Origin: Hyunsoonleella aestuarii
Lineage (GTDB): Bacteria > Bacteroidota > Bacteroidia > Flavobacteriales > Flavobacteriaceae
Direction of reading: 5' to 3'
DNA length: 64,000 nt
Assembly (NCBI RefSeq): GCF_006148925.1
Contig: NZ_VAWB01000001.1
Span: forward strand, 2,041,249-2,105,248
Below the pieces are notes generated by a model. It saw only the letters and a program-made list of their open reading frames with translations. It was not told where the DNA came from and searched no databases. The position numbers and the translations under genes are program-made. Shown one piece after another: positions 55,354-64,000 of this stretch (positions within the stretch are counted from its first letter, which is position 1; every line of letters begins with the position of its first letter).

Positions 55354-58300
55354 ATGAAAAGATTTTCAATGTTATTGTTCTTTTTGTTTTTTGGAGTAAT
55401 TGGCTTTGCGCAAATCACTACATCAAACATAAAAGGACTAGTTTTAGATACAGCTGCAGCTCCGCTTCCTGGGGCAAATGTTTTAGCTGTGCACACACCA
55501 ACTGGTACGAAATATGGAGCGGCTACAAATATAGATGGTCGGTATAATTTATTAAACCTACGTATTGGAGGGCCATATACTATTACTATTAGTTATGTAG
55601 GTTATCAAACACAAAGTTTTAACGATGTATTCTTAACACTTGGTAAAACACAAAACTTAGATGTATCATTAACTGAAGATGCGGCTCAATTAGATGCTGT
55701 AGTTATTCAAGGAACTGGAGGTACAGGGACATTTGGAAGTGATAGAACTGGTGCAGAAACTAGTGTCGGACGACGTGAACTAACGCGTTTGCCAACAATT
55801 TCTAGGTCCGCTTCAGACTTTACGAGATTAGAACCATCTGCAAATGGTAATTCATTTGGTGGTAGAAATGATCAGTTTAATAATTTTTCTTTAGATGGCG
55901 CTATTTTTAATAATCCTTTCGGATTAGATGCTGCAACACCTGGTGGGCAAACAGATGCGCAGCCAATTTCTTTGGATGCCATTGATCAAATTCAGGTATC
56001 TTTAGCACCATATGATGTAACACAATCTGGATTTACAGGAGCTTCAGTAAATGCGGTTACAAAGAGTGGTACTAACGAATTTCATGGTACTGTGTATGGA
56101 TTTTTCAGAAATGAAGATTTAACAGGAGGAGAAGTTAATGGTGAAGATGTTGCAACTTCAGATCTTGAACAAAATCAATACGGATTTAGTATTGGTGGCC
56201 CAATAATAAAAGACAAACTATTCTTTTTCGCCAATTTTGAAAAAGATGAAAGAACGGATTTAGGAACTAATGGGTGGGTGCCAAATAATGGAGATTTGAT
56301 ATCAGCAGTTAATGAATCACGTGTAACTGCAAGTGATTTTATGTTGGTTCAAAATGCCTTAACTACCTTGGGTTACGACCCTGGTAGATATCAAGGATTT
56401 ACTTATGATTCTGAATCTACAAAAGGGATATTTAAACTAGATTGGAATATCAATGATAATAATAGGTTAGCTATTATTTATAACTGGTTAGATGCATCAA
56501 AGGAAAAGCCAGCGCATCCAACTGCTTTGGGTTCAAGAGGACCTAGTTTTCAAACATTACAATTTGAAAATTCAGGATATCAAATTAATAACAAATTGAA
56601 TTCTGTTCAGCTTGAGTTAAACTCAACACTTCCAAATGATATCTCCAATAAACTTCAATTTGGTTATACACATTTTGATGATTTTAGAAATCCATTGTCT
56701 GGGCCAGCACCTGTAATTACTATTCAGGATGGTGCAGGTTCAAATTATATAATTGCTGGTCACGAGCCTTTTTCAATTAACAATGAATTGGACCAGAAAG
56801 TAATTCAATTAACAAATAATTTGAATATAGTTAGGGGTAATCATACTTACACAGTAGGTTTTTCTTTTGAAAAATTCCAATTTAAAAACTCGTTTAATTT
56901 AGTAAACTACGAATCTTTTAATTTCGGAATTTTTCCTTATTTCGGAATATTTGCTCCATATCCAGATGTTCAAACATTTTTGGATAATGCGCAACCTGGA
57001 GGTGTAGTGGACCAGTATTTGTCGGCAACACAAAATGCTTTTGATAGTTCTAATGCCAATGGTGCTGGTAATGATGGAGGTTGGAAATTAGCAGAACTTA
57101 ATGTTGGACAATTATCATTTTATGTGCAAGATGACTGGAATATAACAGATGCTTTTAAATTAACTTATGGTGTGCGTTTCGATAAGCCATTATATTTTAA
57201 TACTGCCGAGTTAATTCAAAGATATATTGATACTGATAATGGTGCTACGAGAGATAATTCAGTATCATATTTTAATCCAAATTTAAATCAGGAAGTTACT
57301 TTCGATTCCACAACATTACCCAGTAATGATTGGTTAATTTCACCCAGAGTTGGATTTAATTGGGATGTAAATAATGAGAATAAAACTCAAATAAGAGGAG
57401 GTACTGGTTTGTTTACCGGACGTTTCCCATTTGTTTGGTTAGGTAATCAAGTTAGTGGAGCAGATGATGGGTTCCTTCAATTTATTGATCCAGATTACCA
57501 ATGGCCACAAGTTTGGCGTACTAATATAGGTGCAGATCACAGGTTAGAAAATGGCATTACACTTACTGCTGATTTATCTTTTACAAAGGACTTAAATGCG
57601 GCACATGTTCAAAACTGGGGATTAAGAAACCCTTCAGGAACTTTAGGTGCGCCTGGTGATAATCGTCCAGTTTATTTACCTGGAGACGCGGGTAATAATG
57701 CTTATGTATTTACAAATTCTGATAAAGGTCGTATCTGGAATGCAACCTTTAAAGCACAAAAAACTTTTAAGAATGGATTTTATACAAGTTTTGCATATAA
57801 TTACTTAAATTCAAAAGATGTAAACTCAATTGAGGCAGAAATTACTGGGGATGCCTTTGATTTTAATCCGAATCAAGGAAATGCAAATAATGATGTATTA
57901 TCGTTTTCAAAATATGGTGATACACACAGATTTATTGGTGTAGGTAGTAAAAAATGGACTTATGCTAAGGATAAATGGGCTACAACTATTTCTACATTTT
58001 TCGAATATGCTCAAGGAGGTCGTTTTAATTATACGTATGCAGGTAACATTAATGGAGATAGCTCTTTTCAAAATAATGACTTAATATACATACCTACAGC
58101 TTCAGAAGTTCAGCAAATGAATTTCTCTGGTGGACAACCTATGGCTGACGATTTTGAACGTTTTATTCAACAAGATAAATATTTAAGTGATAATAGAGGT
58201 AGCTATTTTGATCGTTATGGTGCATTAGCTCCTTGGAGAGGTCGTTGGGATATTAAAATATTACAAGACTATAATTTTATAGTTAGTGGAGATAAAACTA

Positions 58301-58524
58301 ACACGATACAGATTAGTTTAGATATTCTTAATTTTGGGAATCTAATTAATTCAGATTGGGGTGTTATTGAGCAACCAAATAATTTATCGCCGGTAAGTGT
58401 TGATACCTCGGGAGGAACTCCTGTTTATACCTTCAATGGAGGGCCTAATGCGAAAACATTCGGTTTTGATTCTAGTTTAGCTTCAAGATGGCAAGCGCAA
58501 GTAGGACTGCGATATATTTTCTAA
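55354..58524 (+). CDS. Oar-like TonB-dependent receptor with carboxypeptidase-regulatory domain
   Basis: A 1056-residue outer-membrane protein. Signal peptide 1-20 (IGFAQ). A CarboxypepD_reg-like Ig domain covers about 22-110 (GLVLDTAAAPLPGANVLAV, GRYNLLNLRIGGPYTI). The plug-like region (115-240) contains SRSASDFTRLEP, GGRNDQFNNFSLDGA and SLAPYDVTQSGFTGASVNAV, as in Oar proteins. The rest is a large barrel ending in VGLRYIF. Oar-type receptors import or secrete larger substrates such as peptides; unlike SusC no SusD partner is present. It is an independent unit, ended by the hairpin at 58553-58576. Confidence 0.9.
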   Translation: MKRFSMLLFFLFFGVIGFAQITTSNIKGLVLDTAAAPLPGANVLAVHTPTGTKYGAATNIDGRYNLLNLRIGGPYTITISYVGYQTQSFNDVFLTLGKTQNLDVSLTEDAAQLDAVVIQGTGGTGTFGSDRTGAETSVGRRELTRLPTISRSASDFTRLEPSANGNSFGGRNDQFNNFSLDGAIFNNPFGLDAATPGGQTDAQPISLDAIDQIQVSLAPYDVTQSGFTGASVNAVTKSGTNEFHGTVYGFFRNEDLTGGEVNGEDVATSDLEQNQYGFSIGGPIIKDKLFFFANFEKDERTDLGTNGWVPNNGDLISAVNESRVTASDFMLVQNALTTLGYDPGRYQGFTYDSESTKGIFKLDWNINDNNRLAIIYNWLDASKEKPAHPTALGSRGPSFQTLQFENSGYQINNKLNSVQLELNSTLPNDISNKLQFGYTHFDDFRNPLSGPAPVITIQDGAGSNYIIAGHEPFSINNELDQKVIQLTNNLNIVRGNHTYTVGFSFEKFQFKNSFNLVNYESFNFGIFPYFGIFAPYPDVQTFLDNAQPGGVVDQYLSATQNAFDSSNANGAGNDGGWKLAELNVGQLSFYVQDDWNITDAFKLTYGVRFDKPLYFNTAELIQRYIDTDNGATRDNSVSYFNPNLNQEVTFDSTTLPSNDWLISPRVGFNWDVNNENKTQIRGGTGLFTGRFPFVWLGNQVSGADDGFLQFIDPDYQWPQVWRTNIGADHRLENGITLTADLSFTKDLNAAHVQNWGLRNPSGTLGAPGDNRPVYLPGDAGNNAYVFTNSDKGRIWNATFKAQKTFKNGFYTSFAYNYLNSKDVNSIEAEITGDAFDFNPNQGNANNDVLSFSKYGDTHRFIGVGSKKWTYAKDKWATTISTFFEYAQGGRFNYTYAGNINGDSSFQNNDLIYIPTASEVQQMNFSGGQPMADDFERFIQQDKYLSDNRGSYFDRYGALAPWRGRWDIKILQDYNFIVSGDKTNTIQISLDILNFGNLINSDWGVIEQPNNLSPVSVDTSGGTPVYTFNGGPNAKTFGFDSSLASRWQAQVGLRYIF

Positions 58525-58552
58525 GTAAAAACCATAATATATTATTAAATTT

Positions 58553-58576
58553 GCGCTCCACTAGGAGCGCATTTTT
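58553..58576 (+). terminator. GC-rich hairpin between the Oar-like gene and the next start codon
   Basis: GCGCTCC (58553-58559), loop ACTA, GGAGCGC (58564-58570), then A and five T. It has terminator form for the upstream gene, but it ends only three bases before the next ATG (58580) and begins on the last base of a TAAATTTG box (58546-58553). Confidence 0.8.
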
Positions 58577-58579
58577 ATT

Positions 58580-59050
58580 ATGAAATATTCAAGACTTACA
58601 AAAGAACAGTTTGAGGAGTTGCATCAAGAATTTATCAACTTTTTGGCTACCCAATCCATTACTCATGATGAGTGGACCAATTTAAAAGCCAATAAGCCAG
58701 AGTTAGCAGAAACAGAATTGGATGTTTTTAGTGATTTAATCTGGGAGGGTGTATTAAATAAAGCTGAGTATTTAGAGCATTTTTCATCACAGCATATGTA
58801 CTTGTTTCAATTAGGTGAGCAAAAAATGCACGCTATAGTGATAAATGTAAAGAATGAAGCTATTGATATTACTACAAAAGAAGGTTATAATTGGTTGCGT
58901 GAGAATTTAATGGATGACAGTGTGGAGTTTTTACAAGCCGATAAGGATTATGGAGATGATAAAAGTTTGGATAAGTTTAATATGATTGAACAAGGCGCTG
59001 TAATTACCAAAGGTGAATTGTATAATTATTTTAATAAGTTGATAAATTAA
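58580..59050 (+). CDS. Conserved flavobacterial protein (DUF6495-like)
   Basis: A 156-residue soluble acidic protein without signal peptide. It begins YSRLTKEQFEELHQEFINFL and contains LDVFSDLIWEGVLNKAEYLEHF and EGYNWLRENL. It resembles the family labelled DUF6495 in Flavobacteriaceae, though I recall this only by pattern. Function unknown. Its start lies 3 bases after a terminator-like hairpin, so its transcript must begin within or just before that hairpin or pass through it. Confidence 0.7.
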   Translation: MKYSRLTKEQFEELHQEFINFLATQSITHDEWTNLKANKPELAETELDVFSDLIWEGVLNKAEYLEHFSSQHMYLFQLGEQKMHAIVINVKNEAIDITTKEGYNWLRENLMDDSVEFLQADKDYGDDKSLDKFNMIEQGAVITKGELYNYFNKLIN

Positions 59051-59190
59051 TCTGTCATTCCTTTGCAGGCAGAAATCTATTTCAAATTAAACTATTATTT
59101 TTGCGTTGCCCACATCACACAATCACTAGTGTCATGTTATGATGTGGATAGATATTAATTATTAAAGAGATACCCGTTTTCACGGGCATA
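59051..59190. repeat. REP/REPIN-like inverted units upstream of hisS
   Basis: The right unit GAGATACCCGTTTTCACGGG (59167-59186) has a 5-bp stem CCCGT/ACGGG with loop TTTC and is followed by CATATT. The left unit, CTGTCATTCCTTTGCAGGCA (59052-59071) and then GAAATCT, looks like a decayed inverted copy of the widespread type TGTCATTCCTGCG..AGGAATCT. Between them CCACATCA (59110-59117) and TGATGTGG (59140-59147) form a perfect 8-bp inverted repeat. A TATTTTTG box at 59096-59103 lies inside. The assignment to REP elements rests on recollection of similar flavobacterial intergenic repeats. Confidence 0.4.
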
Positions 59191-59192
59191 TT

Positions 59193-60563
59193 ATGGCTCA
59201 AAAACCAAGCATCCCTAAAGGAACTAGAGATTTTAATCCAGAACAAGTAGCAAAACGTAATTATATATTCGATACGATTCGTGGCGCTTTTAAAATCTTT
59301 GGATTTCAACCCATTGAAACCCCTAGCTTTGAGAATTCAAGTACCTTAATGGGGAAATATGGAGATGAAGGAGATCGTTTGATTTTTAAGATTTTGAATT
59401 CTGGTGATTATCTTTCCAAGGCAAATGAGCAGGCTTATTCTGAAAAAGATTCAACAAAGTTGACCTCTTCAATATCAGAAAAAGCATTACGTTACGACCT
59501 TACCGTACCCTTTGCTCGTTATGTTGTACAGCGCCAAAACGAAATTGAGTTCCCTTTTAAACGTTATCAAATTCAACCGGTTTGGCGAGCGGATAGACCA
59601 CAAAAAGGACGCTTTAGAGAGTTTTTTCAATGTGATGCGGATGTAGTTGGTAGTAAATCACTTTGGCAAGAGGTGGAGTTTATTCAATTATATGATGCGG
59701 TTTTTTCTGCTTTAAAACTTGAAGGGATCACAATAAAAATCAATAATAGAAAGATTCTTTCAGGCATTGCAGAAGTTATTGGTGCAAGCGATAAGCTAAT
59801 CGATTTTACGGTTGCACTTGATAAGTTAGATAAAATAGGCGACGAGAAGGTTAAAGAAGAAATGCGTTCTAAAGGAATTTCAGATGATGGAATTTCTAAA
59901 TTACAACCTTTATTTGCGCTATCTGGTTCTTTTAATTCTCAAATTGAAAACTTAAAAGGAATACTTAATACTTCCGAAGCCGGTAAAAAAGGCATTGAAG
60001 AATTAGAGTTTATAAATAATGCTATTAATGAGTTGGGGTTATCTACTGCTGCTTTGGAACTAGATGTTACCTTAGCGCGAGGACTAAATTATTATACTGG
60101 AGCTATTTTTGAAGTTGCCGCTCCAAAAACTGTTAAGATGGGTTCCATTGGTGGTGGCGGTCGTTACGATGACCTTACCGGTATTTTTGGTTTGAATGAT
60201 GTAAGTGGTGTTGGTATTAGTTTTGGATTAGATCGTATTTATTTAGTACTTGACGAATTAGGTTTATTTCCTGAAACAGTTACAAATAATGTTGAAGTGC
60301 TCTTTATTAATTTTGGTGAAAAGGAAGCGCTTTTCAGTTTAAAAGCTATTAAGCAATTACGTTCACATGGTATTAATACCGAATTGTATCCAGATGCTGC
60401 TAAAATGAAAAAACAAATGAATTATGCTAATAAGCGCAATATTCCATTCGTCATTTTAGTAGGTGAGGAAGAAATTAATTCCAAAAAATATACTTTAAAG
60501 AATATGCAATCTGGAGTGCAAGCTAAAATTTCAATTGATGAACTTATTCATAAATTAAAATAA
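59193..60563 (+). CDS. hisS: Histidine--tRNA ligase
   Basis: A 456-residue class II aminoacyl-tRNA synthetase that charges tRNA-His. Motif 1 region [22 protein letters not shown], motif 2 [32 protein letters not shown] (quoted in part: [19 protein letters not shown]), the His-specific [19 protein letters not shown] and motif 3 GIGFGLDR-like [15 protein letters not shown] are all present. The C-terminal anticodon-binding domain ends the protein. The leader of about 90 bases contains two hairpins. No His-specific attenuator was recognised. The gene ends at a terminator. Confidence 0.97.
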   Translation: MAQKPSIPKGTRDFNPEQVAKRNYIFDTIRGAFKIFGFQPIETPSFENSSTLMGKYGDEGDRLIFKILNSGDYLSKANEQAYSEKDSTKLTSSISEKALRYDLTVPFARYVVQRQNEIEFPFKRYQIQPVWRADRPQKGRFREFFQCDADVVGSKSLWQEVEFIQLYDAVFSALKLEGITIKINNRKILSGIAEVIGASDKLIDFTVALDKLDKIGDEKVKEEMRSKGISDDGISKLQPLFALSGSFNSQIENLKGILNTSEAGKKGIEELEFINNAINELGLSTAALELDVTLARGLNYYTGAIFEVAAPKTVKMGSIGGGGRYDDLTGIFGLNDVSGVGISFGLDRIYLVLDELGLFPETVTNNVEVLFINFGEKEALFSLKAIKQLRSHGINTELYPDAAKMKKQMNYANKRNIPFVILVGEEEINSKKYTLKNMQSGVQAKISIDELIHKLK

Positions 60564-60568
60564 GAAAA

Positions 60569-60592
60569 CCTCCATATAGGAGGCTTTCTTTT
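60569..60592 (+). terminator. Terminator of hisS
   Basis: CCTCC (60569-60573), 5-base loop, GGAGG (60579-60583), then a T-rich tract CTTTCTTTT. It lies between convergent genes. Confidence 0.75.
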
Positions 60593-60611
60593 AAAATAAC
60601 AATTATCTAAC

Positions 60612-63600
60612 TTATTGTTTTATAAACTTCTTGGCAACAATATTATTGCCATTTCTGGCTTCAATAAAATATAATCCAGCTTCTAAATTTCTGACATCAA
60701 TTTCTTTGCTTGTTGATCCAACTTTTACAACCTTCCCAAGAGTATTAATAATACGATAGGAAACTTGCACTGCGTTAGTTATTTTTAAATTTAAAGTACT
60801 TCCTTTTACTGGGTTAGGGTACAAGGTAAATAGTTCATTATTGTTATTTGATCCAGGAATTGATAATAATTTACTATTGTCTCCAGCTTTGGCTGCAGCA
60901 CTACCACCAAATCCAATAATTTCTACTGCGTCAATAAAAACCTGATCACCATTATTTCCCGCATCACATTGTATTCTAAATTGGGCACCATTAACTAAAT
61001 TGCTGTTTAAAGTTACAGAAACAAAGTTAAAGCTATTATTAGTAAAACCAGAACCACTAGCCCAAGTAGCAATAGTTGACCACCCAGATCCATCATTATA
61101 ACGCAACCATAAATCCTCACCATTTTCCATACTGTTGGCATAAAAATGAAAACTAATTCCCACTTCATCATAAGGCGATAAATCAAAAGTTGGTGAAGTC
61201 ATTGAAGAAGATACTCCAGAGTTGTCTCGTAATCTTATTGAAAAGGAATTTTCGAAAGATCTTGAGGCATCTTGAACTCTATCACAGTCATTGCCTCCAT
61301 CGGTCCAACCGTCTAGACCAGTTTCAAAAAATCCTTGGTTCAAAATCACATCACTAGGAGGGCAGGCAGGACATGCTGTTCCACCACAATCAACTCCTGT
61401 TTCATCACCATTTTGGATACCATCATTACAAGTTGGTGAAGCTAATGTAGCCGGATTAATGGCATTGCTTTGTCCAGAACTATTGCCTGCAGCATCTCTT
61501 GCTACTACATAGAACGTGTAAATTGTACTTTCACTAAGTCCAGTAACTTGGTAATTGGTGCTAGATACATTTACTAAAAATGTAGTGTCTATATAAATAT
61601 CATACCCTGTTACTCCAACATTATCTGTAGATGCGTTCCAACTTAAATCAATACTAGAATCTGTAATATTTGAAGCTGCTAATCCACTAGGGTTGGTAGG
61701 TGGATCTATATCAATAAATTCATTGGTAGTGACATTAACCGCGTTACTTTGTGGAGAACTATTCCCAGCTGCATCTCTCGCTATCACATAGAAATTGTAA
61801 GCAGTTGATGGAGACAAACCAGTAACTATGTATGTAGTGCTCGAAACATTAGTTAAAAAACTACCATCTTGATAAACATCGTATCCTATAACACCAACAT
61901 TATCTGTAGAAGCCGTCCAAGATAAATCTGTAGTAAATTCTGTTGTATTAGCAGCGACTAGATTGGTCGGTGCAGTGGGGTTTTCTGTATCAGGAGGATC
62001 TAGTGTAGTAATATTTTCATTATTACTTTGAGTTGAACTATTACCCGCTGCATCTCTGGCTATAACATAAAATGTATAAGCTGTACTGGGGGATAAACCA
62101 GTAACTTGATAAGAAGTATTAGAAACATTGGCTATTAAACCGCCATTTTGATAAACATCATATCCTGTTACTCCAATATTATCTGTAGAGGCATTCCAGG
62201 ATAAATCGGTGGAAGTGTCTGTTGTATTTGAAGCTACCAGATTACTTGGTACACTAGGTGGTGTAACATCTGGTCCTGTGCTTTCAATAGTAATGGTGTA
62301 GTCTTCAACTTCTCCAGCACTAAATGATTCGCATGATGTAGGTGTGCCGTTATACTTCATACTAACACGCATTCTAAAAGAAGTTTCAGATGCAGTTTGA
62401 GGTATCGTAAAACTTGTGCTTATTTGGCTACTTTTTGTTGGACCCTGAGATAATATTTGTTCTCCAGCATCATTAAAATCTCCATCATAATTATAATCAA
62501 TCCAAACACCGTAGCCTTCACGTCTAGAGCGTCCAGTCCATTCTGGCGTTATAGTAATTGTATACTGTAAACCTTTTTCAACAATGGTTGAAATATTAGT
62601 AAAATCTGAATAAAGAGTAGCTCCCGATACATTATTTATAGTATTCAACTGCACGCGTCCAATATATTCACTGCTATTACTTCCAGAAGAAGATGCGCAG
62701 TAGTTTATACTATTTGTTGTAAATGTAATTGGTGTACTGTAAGATGATTCAGAAGTGTCTGGACAAATACTATTAACCTGAACTTCGTATTGTGTAGAAG
62801 GTGTTAGGTTTGATAGCACGATAGAATTGCTTGACGTATTCTGTGTTATCCAAGTAGAAGATCCTAACTCTCTATATTGATAATTATAAGTTGCGCCACT
62901 AACATTATTCCAACTAATTGTAGCCGAAGAAGGAGCGATATTAGAAGCTGCTAATCCAGTAGGAGGTTGCAAGCAAGGCGCGGGTAGTACGTCAAATGTT
63001 TGATCGACATCAGTAGCAGGGTTGTAAGTACTATTTCCAGCTTGACTAGCTCTAACGGTAACAGTTCCTGTAGTTCCTGATAATGTCACTGTGTTTCCGC
63101 TTACACTAGCAGGTCCTGAGACCATAGAAAAGCTCACTGGTAATCCAGAAGAAGCCGTTGCATTGACTTGAAAAGGCACATCTGTAGTAAACTTGTCACT
63201 AATAGGGTCAAACGTTATTGTTTGTGGGATATTAGTGGTGTTAGTAATAACTCTAAAATCGTCAAACACAAAACCATCAAAAGTAGTGGTGTAGCTATCT
63301 TGTCTATTGGTAGAGTCTGTATTAAAATTAAACCTTAAAAACACGGTAGATTGATTGTGGAAAGCACTATTCTCTGAACTGGAAATAACAATTTCTTCCA
63401 TCACCCATTTATCTTGAGTATCCCCATCATATAGTTGTTCACCATCAGGTTGGAAGTTGTTACTAGTAGAACTTTTTCCCGAATAGGTGTTGTTAGCATT
63501 AGGAGCTCCAGGTTTTGTATAGGTTCCACAAAGCGGTGCCCAGGTAGAGCCGTTAGTAGATGCCTCGATTTGTACATAATCAAAACTACGTTCTAAATCC

Positions 63601-64000
63601 CATTTGGCATTATACTGAACCACTGTTTGTACAAGTCCGCTAGTAGATATACTGTTATTAAGTTGTAGAGTATTACTTTGACTATTGGCATAAGCACCAG
63701 AAGGCGAGTCTGTAATAGCAACACTACCAGAAAAGGCATCAGAGGTAGTTCCCCAGGAGCCACCAGAAGCAGTCCAGTTAGAGATGCCGTTGGTTTCTTC
63801 ATCATCTTCAAAAAGCACTGTAGGCGTATAGTATTTAATAATGTTAGCTTCATAAATAAGGCCATCATCATTACTAAGAGCCACTTTAAATTCAATAGCA
63901 TCATTGGGTTGAATACTTCCATCAAGAGTATAAGGCGCTGAAACAATACGTTGTTCAAGTGTTGCCATTCCTGTTTGTGTGCCAGGGCTAGTTAGTCCAG
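60612..64000 (-). CDS. Large T9SS-secreted multidomain protein, C-terminal part (5' truncated by window)
   Basis: The frame is open to the window edge and the first Met (codon at 63968) is not preceded by a signal peptide, so the N-terminus, perhaps a protease domain, is outside. In order (numbered from that Met): an immune-inhibitor-A/MAM-like jellyroll (about 50-245), a bacterial Ig-like segment (250-335), an FN3 domain (340-425), a GEVED domain (430-565, DYNYDGDFNDAGEQIL and SAGEVEDYTI), three near-identical FN3 repeats (567-843), a Cys-rich NGDETGVDCGGTACPACPP linker, a second jellyroll (860-1020), and a type A sorting domain (1049-1118, LYPNPVKGS...KKFIKQ). Such C-terminal sets are typical of secreted flavobacterial peptidases and adhesins. 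Confidence 0.85.
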   Translation of the reverse strand, partial: GLTSPGTQTGMATLEQRIVSAPYTLDGSIQPNDAIEFKVALSNDDGLIYEANIIKYYTPTVLFEDDEETNGISNWTASGGSWGTTSDAFSGSVAITDSPSGAYANSQSNTLQLNNSISTSGLVQTVVQYNAKWDLERSFDYVQIEASTNGSTWAPLCGTYTKPGAPNANNTYSGKSSTSNNFQPDGEQLYDGDTQDKWVMEEIVISSSENSAFHNQSTVFLRFNFNTDSTNRQDSYTTTFDGFVFDDFRVITNTTNIPQTITFDPISDKFTTDVPFQVNATASSGLPVSFSMVSGPASVSGNTVTLSGTTGTVTVRASQAGNSTYNPATDVDQTFDVLPAPCLQPPTGLAASNIAPSSATISWNNVSGATYNYQYRELGSSTWITQNTSSNSIVLSNLTPSTQYEVQVNSICPDTSESSYSTPITFTTNSINYCASSSGSNSSEYIGRVQLNTINNVSGATLYSDFTNISTIVEKGLQYTITITPEWTGRSRREGYGVWIDYNYDGDFNDAGEQILSQGPTKSSQISTSFTIPQTASETSFRMRVSMKYNGTPTSCESFSAGEVEDYTITIESTGPDVTPPSVPSNLVASNTTDTSTDLSWNASTDNIGVTGYDVYQNGGLIANVSNTSYQVTGLSPSTAYTFYVIARDAAGNSSTQSNNENITTLDPPDTENPTAPTNLVAANTTEFTTDLSWTASTDNVGVIGYDVYQDGSFLTNVSSTTYIVTGLSPSTAYNFYVIARDAAGNSSPQSNAVNVTTNEFIDIDPPTNPSGLAASNITDSSIDLSWNASTDNVGVTGYDIYIDTTFLVNVSSTNYQVTGLSESTIYTFYVVARDAAGNSSGQSNAINPATLASPTCNDGIQNGDETGVDCGGTACPACPPSDVILNQGFFETGLDGWTDGGNDCDRVQDASRSFENSFSIRLRDNSGVSSSMTSPTFDLSPYDEVGISFHFYANSMENGEDLWLRYNDGSGWSTIATWASGSGFTNNSFNFVSVTLNSNLVNGAQFRIQCDAGNNGDQVFIDAVEIIGFGGSAAAKAGDNSKLLSIPGSNNNNELFTLYPNPVKGSTLNLKITNAVQVSYRIINTLGKVVKVGSTSKEIDVRNLEAGLYFIEARNGNNIVAKKFIKQ
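61440..62270 (-). repeat. Three tandem FN3-coding repeats of about 277 bases
   Basis: Three in-frame repeats encode near-identical fibronectin III domains. Each has the pattern DLSWNASTDNVGVTGYDVY, then SPSTAYTFYVIARDAAGNSS. The corresponding DNA (for example the segments starting near 61462, 61741 and 62022) repeats at a spacing of about 280 bases with scattered silent changes. They probably arose by recent duplication and could expand or contract. Confidence 0.85.

Noticed and set aside
59104..59192. T-box or histidine attenuator in the hisS leader
   Set aside because: No T-box motif, no tRNA-His-like specifier hairpin and no His-codon leader peptide could be seen. T-boxes are not expected in Bacteroidota.
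1..64000. tRNA, rRNA, CRISPR arrays, insertion sequences, prophage
   Set aside because: Intergenic gaps are short. No cloverleaf, regularly spaced direct repeats, transposase or phage gene was found on either strand.

Overview
The window is AT-rich DNA from a member of the Bacteroidota, almost certainly a marine-type Flavobacteriaceae. The evidence is direct: promoters of the TTTG-N17-23-TAnnTTTG type, several proteins ending in a type IX secretion (T9SS) sorting domain (YPNP motif), Oar-like and FecA-like TonB-dependent receptors, an OstA-like protein, DUF349, DUF368 and DUF4468 proteins, and the order rpsF-rpsR-rplI. No rRNA, tRNA, CRISPR array, transposase or integrase was recognised. No stretch longer than about 300 bases lacks a gene.

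Layout. (1) 1-4532: the end of an HMG-CoA lyase gene, a FecA-like TonB receptor with its own promoter, and guaB. (2) 4.5-19.1 kb: an accessory block between guaB and the periplasmic-chaperone operon. Its left half holds a GH3 glycosidase, a secreted beta-helix/FN3 T9SS protein and a membrane-anchored AraC-type regulator, separated by structured 60-140 bp elements that share a fold more than a sequence (4552-4618, 6600-6735, 10873-11013). Its right half is a five-gene minus-strand signalling cluster (18699 down to 11030): a sensor with SpoIIE-type phosphatase and RsbW-like ATPase domains, a STAS protein, a fusion of a degenerate isochorismatase-like domain, a kinase-like domain and a dual-specificity phosphatase, a cyclic-nucleotide-gated-type K+ channel, and an unrecognised 130-residue protein. 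I consider this cluster the best candidate for an undescribed system. (3) 19.2-24.5 kb: an operon of three PpiC/SurA-type envelope chaperones and a MoxR ATPase. (4) 24.5-32.0 kb: a membrane-anchored possible copper monooxygenase, two tandem acyltransferases, aconitase, a DUF4468 protein and mazG. (5) 46.1-32.0 kb, minus strand: a long housekeeping series rdgB, relA/spoT, fur-like, purA, ostA-like, class III aminotransferase, TPR protein, two DUF368 (polyprenyl-phosphate transporter family) genes, aroE, DUF349. (6) 46.3-60.6 kb: a TPR lipoprotein, raiA/hpf, rlmH, nadC, a YihY-family protein, priA, a LytTR regulator, rpsF-rpsR-rplI, an Oar-like receptor, a small flavobacterial protein and hisS. 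(7) 60.6-64.0 kb: the C-terminal 1128 codons of a large T9SS-secreted multidomain protein that runs off the window.

How the genes may work together. The core is ordinary metabolism, translation and envelope biogenesis. In the accessory cluster, the expected chain is: an external ligand binds the dCache-like sensor, the SpoIIE phosphatase dephosphorylates the STAS protein, and the RsbW-like domain re-phosphorylates it (partner switching). The co-oriented kinase/phosphatase fusion and the gated K+ channel would be downstream outputs. The order of events and the channel ligand are inference; the domains and catalytic residues are visible in the sequence.
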